Below are positions 1-6,376 of a stretch of DNA of 15,631 nt, one piece after another. Both the position numbers and the translations under genes were made by a program. Source of the DNA: DASQDN01 sp035630195 (lineage in GTDB: Bacteria; Acidobacteriota; Terriglobia; Bryobacterales; Bryobacteraceae); NCBI GenBank assembly GCA_035630195.1, contig DASQLD010000666.1, forward strand, positions 1 to 15,631, read 5' to 3'. Below the pieces are notes generated by a model that searched no databases, was not told the DNA's origin, and saw only the letters and a program-made list of their open reading frames with translations. Numbering within the stretch: position 1 is the stretch's first letter; the number at the start of each line of letters is the position of its first letter.

Positions 1-44
1 TCTGAGGGGAACACTCCCGTTCGCACTCGAGCGAAATTTATCTG

Positions 45-85
45 TTGACCGCCTACAGGACAATCAAATAGTATCTTCCTGTAGG
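45..85 (+). promoter_or_regulatory. padR promoter with overlapping inverted-repeat operator
   Basis: A perfect 9-bp inverted repeat has arms CCTACAGGA (52-60) and TCCTGTAGG (77-85) with a 16-nt spacer. It lies on a plausible sigma-70 promoter: TTGACC at 45-50 and TAGTAT at 69-74, spaced 18 nt. One arm falls between the -35 and -10 elements; the other covers the expected transcription start and the short leader before the padR ATG at 93. PadR proteins are dimeric winged-helix repressors that usually bind inverted repeats at their own promoters, so autoregulation of padR and the downstream permease is the natural reading. The repeat is seen directly; its role as operator is inferred. Confidence 0.6.
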
Positions 86-92
86 TAACCTA

Positions 93-446
93 ATGGGAAG
101 CAACCGCCCGGATAAGTCAGAGGTGCTGCAGGGGACTCTCATCCTTCTTGTTTTGCGAACCCTGGAAGCACTTGGGCCACTTCATGGCTACGGCATCGCG
201 CGACGTATCGAGCAGATTAGTAGAGAGACGTTGCAACTGAATCAGGGCACTCTCTACCCGGCTCTGCTACGCATGGAGCAGGAGGGATTGATCACGTCGA
301 AGTGGGGAGCATCGGAGAAGAATCGCAAGGCGCGATTTTATTCGATCACTGCTGCCGGCCGGCGAAGGCTGGCCAAGGAGACCGAAGACTGGCGGCGGAT
401 GTCTTCGACCATCGAGCTTTTCCTTAGCTACGGTGACCACGGATGA
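93..446 (+). CDS. PadR family transcriptional regulator
   Basis: A 117-residue PadR-type winged-helix DNA-binding protein. The opening (EVLQGTLILLVLRTLEALGPLHGYGIA, in two parts: EVLQGTLILLVL, residues about 9-20, and GPLHGYGIARRI, about 28-39) is the PadR signature. It is followed by the NQGTLYPALLRMEQEGLI recognition-helix region (about 50-67) and a wing ending in ARFYSITAAGRRRL. The short C-terminal helix (about 95-110) is where the family dimerises. Length is normal for the short subfamily. The ATG at 93 has only a weak AGG eight nucleotides upstream, inside the operator arm. The stop overlaps the permease start in an ATGA (443-446), so the two are translationally coupled. In acidobacteria PadR genes of this type typically precede ADOP permeases, so its likely job is control of this pair. 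The ligand is unknown. Confidence 0.93.
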   Translation: MGSNRPDKSEVLQGTLILLVLRTLEALGPLHGYGIARRIEQISRETLQLNQGTLYPALLRMEQEGLITSKWGASEKNRKARFYSITAAGRRRLAKETEDWRRMSSTIELFLSYGDHG

Positions 447-3100
447 GTTGGTTGAACCGATTCGGCGCCTGGATGCGTGGGCTTTTCGCGCGAACGCGAA
501 TGAATCGCGAACTTGACGATGAAGTTCGCTTTCATCTCGACATGCAGATTGAGGACAACCTCAGCGCGGGTATGAATCCATCGGAAGCGCGCTATGCGGC
601 GTTGCGCAGTTTTGGAGCCATAGAGCCAATGAAAGAAAGTTATCGTGAGCGAAGCGCGTTCGCTTTCCTCGAAACGGTGGCGCAGGATCTACGATACGCG
701 GTGCGAAACCTTCGAAGAAATCCGAGCTTTGCGCTTACCTCGGTCGCTACGTTGGCGCTCGCGATTGGCGCCAACACCGCAATGTTCAGCGTGCTGAATG
801 CGGTTCTGTTCCGGCCGCTTCCCTATCGCTCGCCCGAACAGCTTGCGATGTTGTGGACGGAGACTCCGGACCAGCGTGTGCGTGAGGGCAGATCTGCCTA
901 CTTGAGCGTCGAACAGTGGCGGAATCAAAGCGAGACTTTTGCCGATATCGCATTCTTCGATGGCGTTTCCGCAACTTTGATGAGCGCGGACAAGGCGGAA
1001 CAAATCAGCGTCGTCCGAGTTTCGCCGAACTTCTTCTCCTTACTCGGCGTTCAACCCATCCACGGCCGCAGTTTCTCAACGGAAGAAGCGGAAACGAAGC
1101 AGCGGCTGGCCGTGATTAGCCATCGTTTCTGGCAATCGCGTTTCGGTGGATCTCCTGATGCGATCGGTTCAACTATCGAATTAGATCAACGGAGGTCACG
1201 GATCATCGGTATCCTTCCCGAAAGTTTCCAACTCGGTCGAAACGATTCGGATGTGTGGGAACCTCACACGTTGTATTTGGATTGGGAAACTCTGCGAGAA
1301 GCTCGCGGCGCAGGCATTTGGTCTGTGATTGGCCGGATTCACCCGAACGTTACGTTCGCCCAAGCCCAAGCGGAAATGAGCACGATTGCGCGCCGTCTGG
1401 ATGAGCAGTTGCCGGCGACCGAACGGGAGCGAGGCATCAGCGTTGTACCGCTAAGTCTCCAGTTGACAGGAACGAGAGCCCGGTTGGCGCTGTGGATGCT
1501 GACAGGCGCCGTACTGTTCGTTCTTCTAATCGCAGCGTTTAACGTGGCGAGTCTGTCACTGGCTCGCGCGGCCAGCCGCGAGCGCGAGATTGCGGTTCGC
1601 GCGGCACTGGGAGCCAGCCGTGGGAGGATCATTCGACAATTGCTGGCCGAGAGCATAACACTGGCGGTTATTGCCGGTGTACTTGGGTTATTTGTAGCTC
1701 TTGCGGGTATTCAGGCCATTCTAGCCATGAAGCCTGGCGAACTGATTCGTTTGAACGAAGTGAGCCTCGATCCCCAAGTGCTTGGCGCGGCTCTGGCGCT
1801 TTGCCTTCTCACTGGCATCCTGGTTGGACTTGCGCCTGCTGTCACCATGGCGCGAAGGGGCTTACAGCCCGCAAGCCAGGAAGGTGGGCGAAGCATCGCG
1901 GGCGGAGTAGCTACGCGCCGAATCCGGCGCGTTCTCGTCGTGTCGGAATTCGCGCTTGCGATCATTCTGCTGGTGGGCGCAGGACTTCTGGTCCGAAGCT
2001 TGTGGTCCATCCATAATGTCGATCCGGGATTCCGAAGTGAGAGGGTTCTCTCGGTCTCTGTTGCTCCGCCGGCCTCAGTAGCGCCGGCGCAGCGCACTAA
2101 TTTGTACCGCGAAGTGCTGGAACAGATCAGATTGCTTCCGGGAGTGGAGAGCGCATCCGTCACGAGTGAGTTATTCATCGGTGGCAATCCGGAAAGAGCC
2201 GTCGGTACAGAGGACGGCTCGCTGGCTCCAGGTGAGCGCATACGACTGCGAAGCGATGAGGTCAGCGAAGAATTCTTTAAAACGCTTGGTACTCCTCTGC
2301 TCAAGGGGAGATTCTTTTCGGCGTCGGACGGGCGACCTGGTTCCCCTAAAGTCGCGATCATTAATGACGCGATGGCGCGTCGGCTTTGGGGCGAGCGCGA
2401 TCCTCTCGGCAAGCGCTTCACATTCGGACTCAATGCGGGAGCCGACGGCGCGGCTGTGTGGTTTACAGTGGTTGGCGTTGTGGGGGACATGCGACGTCAG
2501 GGACTCGAGATCGCGCCGATCGCGCAGATGTTTGAGCCAATTGCGCAGAATCCTCCCCGGCGGGCAATTCTTATCGTGCGAACGTCCTTGGATGATCCGC
2601 TGAAGATCGTGAGGCAGATTCAGGCTGCCGTGGGCCGTGTGGAAAAGTACGCGGCGGTTTATGGAGTGAACACACTCGACAACCAACTGGGTGGCTTTCT
2701 CACGCAGCGTCGTTTCCAGACATCGCTCCTAGTGGGGTTCTCGATTGCGGCACTGCTGATGGCGGCGATCGGAATCTACGGGTTGATTCAGTACTCGATC
2801 GCAACGCGCACACACGAAATCGGTATTCGCATGGCCGTCGGAGCACAAGCCGGCGAGATATTCCGGATGATTCTCGGTGAGGGACTGAAGCTGTGTTTCA
2901 CCGGACTTGTGTTCGGACTTTTGGGCGCCTTGTGGCTGAGCAGGGCTTCGAGCAGTTTTCTATTCGGAGTTGCGGCTGCGGACCCAGTGACGCTGCTCGC
3001 GGTTTCGGCCTTGCTCACGGCAGTTGCATTATCGGCCTGCTATTTCCCGGCTCGTCGCGCGATGAAAGTAGAGCCGGTGATCGCATTGCGCCACGAGTAA
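443..3100 (+). CDS. ADOP-type ABC transporter permease (duplicated MacB/FtsX)
   Basis: An 885-residue membrane protein with the complete architecture of acidobacterial duplicated orphan permeases. It has a cytoplasmic N-terminal helical segment (about 20-90, ELDDEVRFHLDMQIEDNL) and a first transmembrane helix (about 97-124). A MacB-type periplasmic core domain (about 125-340) is followed by an FtsX domain with three helices (about 350-475, EREIAVRAALGASRGRI coupling motif). A second helix (about 498-518), second periplasmic domain (about 520-740) and second FtsX domain (about 750-885, HEIGIRMAVGAQAGEI) complete it, ending in the family's usual PVIALRHE. MacB-like permeases work mechanically in the periplasm with a cytoplasmic ATPase to move lipids, peptides or toxins. 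No ATPase or periplasmic adaptor gene is adjacent, which is why such permeases are called orphan. The substrate cannot be inferred. The ATG overlaps the padR stop. Confidence 0.93.
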   Translation: MSWLNRFGAWMRGLFARTRMNRELDDEVRFHLDMQIEDNLSAGMNPSEARYAALRSFGAIEPMKESYRERSAFAFLETVAQDLRYAVRNLRRNPSFALTSVATLALAIGANTAMFSVLNAVLFRPLPYRSPEQLAMLWTETPDQRVREGRSAYLSVEQWRNQSETFADIAFFDGVSATLMSADKAEQISVVRVSPNFFSLLGVQPIHGRSFSTEEAETKQRLAVISHRFWQSRFGGSPDAIGSTIELDQRRSRIIGILPESFQLGRNDSDVWEPHTLYLDWETLREARGAGIWSVIGRIHPNVTFAQAQAEMSTIARRLDEQLPATERERGISVVPLSLQLTGTRARLALWMLTGAVLFVLLIAAFNVASLSLARAASREREIAVRAALGASRGRIIRQLLAESITLAVIAGVLGLFVALAGIQAILAMKPGELIRLNEVSLDPQVLGAALALCLLTGILVGLAPAVTMARRGLQPASQEGGRSIAGGVATRRIRRVLVVSEFALAIILLVGAGLLVRSLWSIHNVDPGFRSERVLSVSVAPPASVAPAQRTNLYREVLEQIRLLPGVESASVTSELFIGGNPERAVGTEDGSLAPGERIRLRSDEVSEEFFKTLGTPLLKGRFFSASDGRPGSPKVAIINDAMARRLWGERDPLGKRFTFGLNAGADGAAVWFTVVGVVGDMRRQGLEIAPIAQMFEPIAQNPPRRAILIVRTSLDDPLKIVRQIQAAVGRVEKYAAVYGVNTLDNQLGGFLTQRRFQTSLLVGFSIAALLMAAIGIYGLIQYSIATRTHEIGIRMAVGAQAGEIFRMILGEGLKLCFTGLVFGLLGALWLSRASSSFLFGVAAADPVTLLAVSALLTAVALSACYFPARRAMKVEPVIALRHE

Positions 3101-3719
3101 TGTTGGCAAGGTATACGAGCGTTCAGGGCGGCGCCCCGCCAACTGTCTACGATCCGTTGCGTCCGGAGAGCTCGGCTGTGACTGCGGTGCGGACGAACTT
3201 GGATGCCCAGGCTCTGGCGTCTCTGCTTCGGGCCGAGCTTCCCAGGATCCATCCAGCTTTCGGATGACCGATATCACTTTGCAATCGACGCTGATCGATA
3301 ACACCTTGATGCAGGACAAAGCGCTCGCTCTGCTTTCCGCCTTTTTTTCTACGGTGGCGATTGTACTCGTCATCGTGGGCCTTTACGGTGTTCTTAGCTA
3401 TGGCGTGACACAACGGACGCGCGAGATCGGTATCCGTCTGGCGCTGGGCGCGAGACCCCTTCGTGTGGTGGGCCTCGTGGTCTCGCAGATTGGCTTGCTG
3501 ACGCTGATTGGGTCGATGATTGGGCTCGCGGGAGCGCTGTCGGGATCGAAGTATTTCACCGCGTATTTCACCACGCTGCTTTATGAAGTGAAGCCGGCCG
3601 ACGTCAGGAATTTAGTGGCGCCGCCGACCGGCTTGATAGTGGCCGCGGCCATCGCAGGACTCGTTCCCGCTTTACGCGCGATGCGAGTGAGTCCTACGAC
3701 GGCTTTGCGGTATAAGTAA
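3100..3719 (+). pseudogene. C-terminal remnant of a second ADOP permease, frameshifted
   Basis: Two adjoining frames together spell the last quarter of a second ADOP permease. From 3100 the frame reads ...ARYTSVQGGAPPTVYDPL...LRAELPRIHPAF, the end of a MacB periplasmic domain, and stops at 3265-3267. The continuation MTDITLQSTLIDNTL... begins at 3264 in another frame. It gives a complete second FtsX domain with TREIGIRLALGARP and the terminal TTALRYK. Restoring one base in the TTT at 3258-3260 would join them as ...HPAFRMTDIT. About 650 N-terminal residues (promoter, first half, most of the second periplasmic domain) are absent. Homology starts within about ten bases of the upstream permease stop, and the first ATG overlaps that stop (TAATG). 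The 151-codon ORF 3264-3719 could still yield an FtsX fragment, but I see no ribosome-binding site. I read this as a decaying remnant; a sequencing error would explain the frameshift but not the missing N-terminus. Confidence 0.82.
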
Positions 3720-3727
3720 GGCGCGAT

Positions 3728-4618
3728 TTACCGGCCTCGGAAGTCGCCGCGGAATCTCCGGCCATTGATGGTTCCGCTCACGTTAACGCCGGAAACGTTG
3801 TTGCCGGAAGAGTATATCTGGGCTTCACCGTTGACATCTCCGCGATTGGAGGATCTTAGATCACAACTGCTGTTGTTGCGATTGACACGTCCCCACATTT
3901 CCAAGGTTTGGCGACGATCCGTGGTCATTGCGATGCGGCATTCGTCGCCTCGAACGCGCACGGATACGTCGGTGAGTCTATATTGCTGGGTTCCATCGTC
4001 GAGATTGCCGCTGCCTGCAAGCGATGTGTCCATGTCGCGAAGATAACCCTGTCCACCGCCACCACTGCCTGGATTTTGTGGATCGAAGATACCGCCACTG
4101 CCCCCGGATGGTGGGTAGGGCCTTGTCGGCCGCTCGGGATAGAAGCCTCCGCCGCCACCACTGCCAGAACCATCGGAATTCCAGGAAAGTTCAAACGTGT
4201 ATCCTCCGTCGCCGCCCTTGGGATCCTGTACGTTCACGACGGCAACATAGTAGTTGCGGCGGGAAGGCTCCTGAACGAGTCTCGGGTTACCGCGTCCGTC
4301 GATGCCTCGGAATCGGAAGTCGCGGATCTCCCCAGAGACAGGCAAGGGAGCATTGCATTCGCTGCCTTCATCCCGACCTGGACCACCTCTTAGGACGCGG
4401 ATGCGGAGTTGGTCACCACGCAGTTCCACATCGGAATCGTCGTCTATGCGAACGCGAATCCGGCATGTTCCATCACGCCGGTCCTGGGACCAGTCGCGAG
4501 AGCGTCGTACGGTAAAGACGCTTCCCTGGTCGGTATAACGAATGCCGCTTCTTCCGCTATATTGCGCTTCCGTAGTGACTGCTCCCAACATCAGAACCGC
4601 CAGAAGTATACGCTTCAT
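3728..4618 (-). CDS. Secreted two-domain protein with glycine-rich linker, function unknown
   Basis: A 296-residue predicted secreted protein. It starts with a classic Sec signal peptide (MKRILLAVLMLGAVTTEA, likely cut before Q19). A first basic, beta-rich domain follows (about 20-148) with two cysteines (C52, C88). Next come a low-complexity Gly/Ser/Pro linker (about 149-192, runs of GGGGG and PYPPSGGSGG) and a second domain (about 197-296) with another cysteine pair (C227, C252) and many Asn/Gly/Arg residues. Both domains place a CRI motif ahead of the second cysteine, so they may be distant relatives. The start is well supported: GAGGAG lies about six bases upstream of the ATG. The first domain resembles uncharacterised acidobacterial secreted proteins I have seen, but I cannot name a family. 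It converges on the permease remnant with eight bases between the stops. A matrix or carbohydrate-binding role is speculation. Confidence 0.85.
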   Translation of the reverse strand: MKRILLAVLMLGAVTTEAQYSGRSGIRYTDQGSVFTVRRSRDWSQDRRDGTCRIRVRIDDDSDVELRGDQLRIRVLRGGPGRDEGSECNAPLPVSGEIRDFRFRGIDGRGNPRLVQEPSRRNYYVAVVNVQDPKGGDGGYTFELSWNSDGSGSGGGGGFYPERPTRPYPPSGGSGGIFDPQNPGSGGGGQGYLRDMDTSLAGSGNLDDGTQQYRLTDVSVRVRGDECRIAMTTDRRQTLEMWGRVNRNNSSCDLRSSNRGDVNGEAQIYSSGNNVSGVNVSGTINGRRFRGDFRGR

Positions 4619-4794
4619 CTCATCTCCTCAATCAGCTCAGTACTACCTCAACCGGTGACGGTCTCCTTCTGAGCCATGGAACCTTAACAGCGAAAGCAAC
4701 TCCGGCCACTGGCCAGTAGCGTCGTTTCACCATGCGCGCCTTTCTGTTCGCCTATTCTTAGACGCGCGCGATTTGAAACCTGTGGCAACTTTCG
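4619..4794. other. Intergenic region with a 10-bp palindrome
   Basis: These 176 bases separate two minus-strand genes. They hold the ribosome-binding site of the secreted protein at the low end and a perfect palindrome ACTGGCCAGT at 4708-4717, which could be a regulator site about 90 bases upstream of that gene. I find no clear promoter hexamers, terminator hairpin or RNA gene. Confidence 0.4.
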
Positions 4795-5250
4795 CTACCG
4801 TTGTCGGGAGCGGTTCTCACCATCTCGAACTGTAATAGGAGGTGGAGTGTTGGCAACTTGCGCACCGAACGGAGCAATCCGACGCACACTGCTCTGTATG
4901 CCGGGACGGCCGTCATGATAGAGCGTGAGCGTCAGCAGAACGTCCTCGGAACGTCGCACATAATCCAAGCCGCCGCTTTTGAGAATATTCGGCTCTACCG
5001 GATAACGGTTGAACGAGCCGCCGTCTTCAACCTCTAACGTAGCTCCTTGCGCCGACTGAACGAGTGGATTGTTCGCATTCCAATCGACTCGAATGCGGCC
5101 GCTTTGATCTACGACCTTGAGTTCCAGGCCAGGCTTGGCTTGTTGAAACATCGCAAGGGGTCGGCCTGTCAGCAAGATCGCCGTCAGAGTTCCAAGTAGG
5201 ATGGTTCCCAGCAGCAAGTACAGTTCAGGTCGGTGATCACGTCCGAGCAT
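4795..5250 (-). CDS. Small single-pass membrane protein, function unknown
   Basis: A 151-residue protein with one N-terminal hydrophobic helix (about 11-29, LYLLLGTILLGTLTAILLTG) and a soluble remainder, probably periplasmic. The soluble part reads like a beta-sandwich: GRIRVDWNANNPLVQSAQGATLEVEDGG (described here in pieces, about 51-78), then alternating polar/hydrophobic strands with LLTLTLYHDG near 104-113. It ends in a disordered Pro/Arg tail. It has no cysteines and no recognisable catalytic motif. Similar anchor-plus-sandwich proteins occur in acidobacterial genomes as hypothetical proteins; I cannot assign a function. No Shine-Dalgarno is visible before the ATG, but a TCTAAT hexamer sits seven bases upstream, suggesting a leaderless message. 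It is divergent from the NfeD-like gene. Confidence 0.8.
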   Translation of the reverse strand: MLGRDHRPELYLLLGTILLGTLTAILLTGRPLAMFQQAKPGLELKVVDQSGRIRVDWNANNPLVQSAQGATLEVEDGGSFNRYPVEPNILKSGGLDYVRRSEDVLLTLTLYHDGRPGIQSSVRRIAPFGAQVANTPPPITVRDGENRSRQR

Positions 5251-5257
5251 GTGGGAA

Positions 5258-5263
5258 ATTAGA
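5258..5263 (-). promoter_or_regulatory. -10-like element of the small membrane protein gene
   Basis: On the minus strand TCTAAT (one mismatch to TATAAT) lies seven bases before the ATG at 5250. No convincing -35 is seen. Transcription would start at or next to the ATG, consistent with the lack of a Shine-Dalgarno sequence. Confidence 0.35.
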
Positions 5264-5301
5264 CGTCAGGACTAAGAAAAGTGTAGCTCAAAAATAAGGC
5301 G

Positions 5302-5721
5302 ATGGACCGAATTTCTCTCCTGCGGATGCTCGATGATCCGAATCGCGCGTGGCTGGTGCTGCTGGTGGGGCTTGCTCTCATATACAGAGAATGTTTGGCG
5401 CCTGGACGGGTTCTGCCCGGAGTGCTTGGCGGCGTAGCGGTTTGCGTTTCCATATATTCGCTCTTTCAACATCCGTGGAGCGGACAGGCGCTGGTGTTGA
5501 TTCTTGCGGGAGTGGCGCTGCTGACGATTCAAGTTTTCGGACGGTATCTCTGGATACCCGGGATTTTTGCGGCTTTGTTGATCACCGCTGGTGTCCACCA
5601 GCTAACCGATCCGCCGATCGGGTTGCTGCCAGCAGGCCTGAGTATTCCCCTCAGCGGAATCACCATCTTTTTGCTGAAAACCGCGGTGCGGGCCCGTCGA
5701 AATAAGGTTTCGCTACAATAG
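5302..5721 (+). CDS. NfeD-like membrane protein (transmembrane part only)
   Basis: A 139-residue protein with four to five closely packed hydrophobic segments (about 16-28, 37-54, 61-75, 82-97, 107-125). The pattern DPNRAWLVLLVGLALIYRECLAPGRVLPGVLGG matches the start of the membrane region of NfeD proteins (DPN...E...PG..LPGVLG, about 12-46). Full NfeD1b proteins carry a ClpP-like serine protease domain before this region and an OB-fold after it; both are absent here. NfeD proteins pair with the SPFH protein stomatin/prohibitin and are thought to act in membrane microdomains or membrane protein quality control. No such partner is in the window. The ATG at 5302 has AAGG about six bases upstream. 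It is the first gene of a plus-strand run with the SPOR protein, lipA and lnt, 67 bases before the next gene. Confidence 0.7.
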   Translation: MDRISLLRMLDDPNRAWLVLLVGLALIYRECLAPGRVLPGVLGGVAVCVSIYSLFQHPWSGQALVLILAGVALLTIQVFGRYLWIPGIFAALLITAGVHQLTDPPIGLLPAGLSIPLSGITIFLLKTAVRARRNKVSLQ

Positions 5722-5743
5722 GCTTGTTATCAGCCTTGCAATT

Positions 5744-5771
5744 CCCATTCTGAGCTTGTCGAAGGGATGGG
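5744..5771. repeat. Dispersed intergenic repeat-like sequence
   Basis: Between the NfeD-like and SPOR genes lies a 28-base segment with outer complementary arms CCCAT (5744-5748) and ATGGG (5767-5771). It encloses CTGAGCTTGTCGAAGG (5750-5765), whose centre CTT-GTCG-AAG forms a tight hairpin. I recognise CTTCGACAAGCTCAG (the reverse complement of the core) as a string found as a multicopy intergenic element in many unrelated bacterial genomes. Copy number in this genome cannot be judged from one window. Confidence 0.5.
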
Positions 5772-5788
5772 TCTAGAGTTCCGCAACG

Positions 5789-6376
5789 ATGCCAAGAAAC
5801 GAAGCCGCCGAGTTAGAAGGTCAAGAGTTTGAACTAATCCTGGGCAACAAGCAGTTGCTGAGTGTGTTCTTCATCGTAGTCATCCTGCTTGGCGTGTTCT
5901 TCACCATGGGTTACGTTGTGGGACGGAACTCGGCGCCGATTGCCGCCGCGCAGCAGACGCAAAGCCAGCCTCAAACCTCCGACCGGCAAAGCGGTCCAAG
6001 TGCTGTTCCCATTGGGGAGAGGCGTCCGGCTCCGACTGCTCCACTCGTGAGCGAACCTACGCCGACACCGCCCGCGGCGAGCCCGGCAAAAAGCGAAGGG
6101 GCTGCGCAAAAGTCGATCGAACTACCTCTGGTGGTGACGGTCACACAGCCACAAGTGGGAACTACCTATCTTCAGGTGCTTGCGGTCGCGAAGCCTGAAG
6201 CTGAAGTTCTGGCCGACGTCCTGACGAAGAAGGGGTTTCGCGCCGTAGTCGCGCCCGGTCCGAATGATCGAATTTTTCGAGTTCTGGTTGGTCCGGCCAA
6301 AGATCCAGATGACGCAAGTAAACTTAAGACAGACTTGGAAGGGGCCGGCTTCAAGCCCTTCTTCAAGAAATACTAG
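5789..6376 (+). CDS. SPOR-domain membrane protein
   Basis: A 195-residue bitopic inner-membrane protein. It has a short acidic cytoplasmic tail (1-20), one transmembrane helix (about 22-45, LLSVFFIVVILLGVFFTMGYVVG), a disordered Ala/Pro/Ser/Gln-rich periplasmic linker (about 47-108) and a C-terminal SPOR domain (about 124-193). The domain's characteristic YLQVLAV start, KKGFRAVV middle and FRVLVGP strand are visible. SPOR domains bind denuded glycan strands of septal peptidoglycan, and proteins of this layout (DedD/FtsN-like) act at the division site. It is too short and too diverged to call FtsN. Upstream of the ATG there is only a weak GAG. The stop codon is directly followed by the lipA ATG with no gap, so the pair is surely cotranscribed. 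Confidence 0.88.
   Translation: MPRNEAAELEGQEFELILGNKQLLSVFFIVVILLGVFFTMGYVVGRNSAPIAAAQQTQSQPQTSDRQSGPSAVPIGERRPAPTAPLVSEPTPTPPAASPAKSEGAAQKSIELPLVVTVTQPQVGTTYLQVLAVAKPEAEVLADVLTKKGFRAVVAPGPNDRIFRVLVGPAKDPDDASKLKTDLEGAGFKPFFKKY

Noticed and set aside
1711..2490. A 259-codon open frame on the minus strand inside the ADOP gene
   Set aside because: Shadow of the high-GC permease gene: low-complexity Arg/Ser/Pro/Thr translation, and the opposite strand encodes clear family motifs.
3100..3719. Reading the two frames as a programmed frameshift of a functional gene
   Set aside because: There is no slippery heptamer or stimulating structure, and the N-terminal three quarters of the protein are missing anyway.
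3908..4515. Plus-strand frames of 160 codons across the secreted protein gene
   Set aside because: The minus-strand frame has a signal peptide, a good ribosome-binding site and a designed-looking linker; the plus frames have none.
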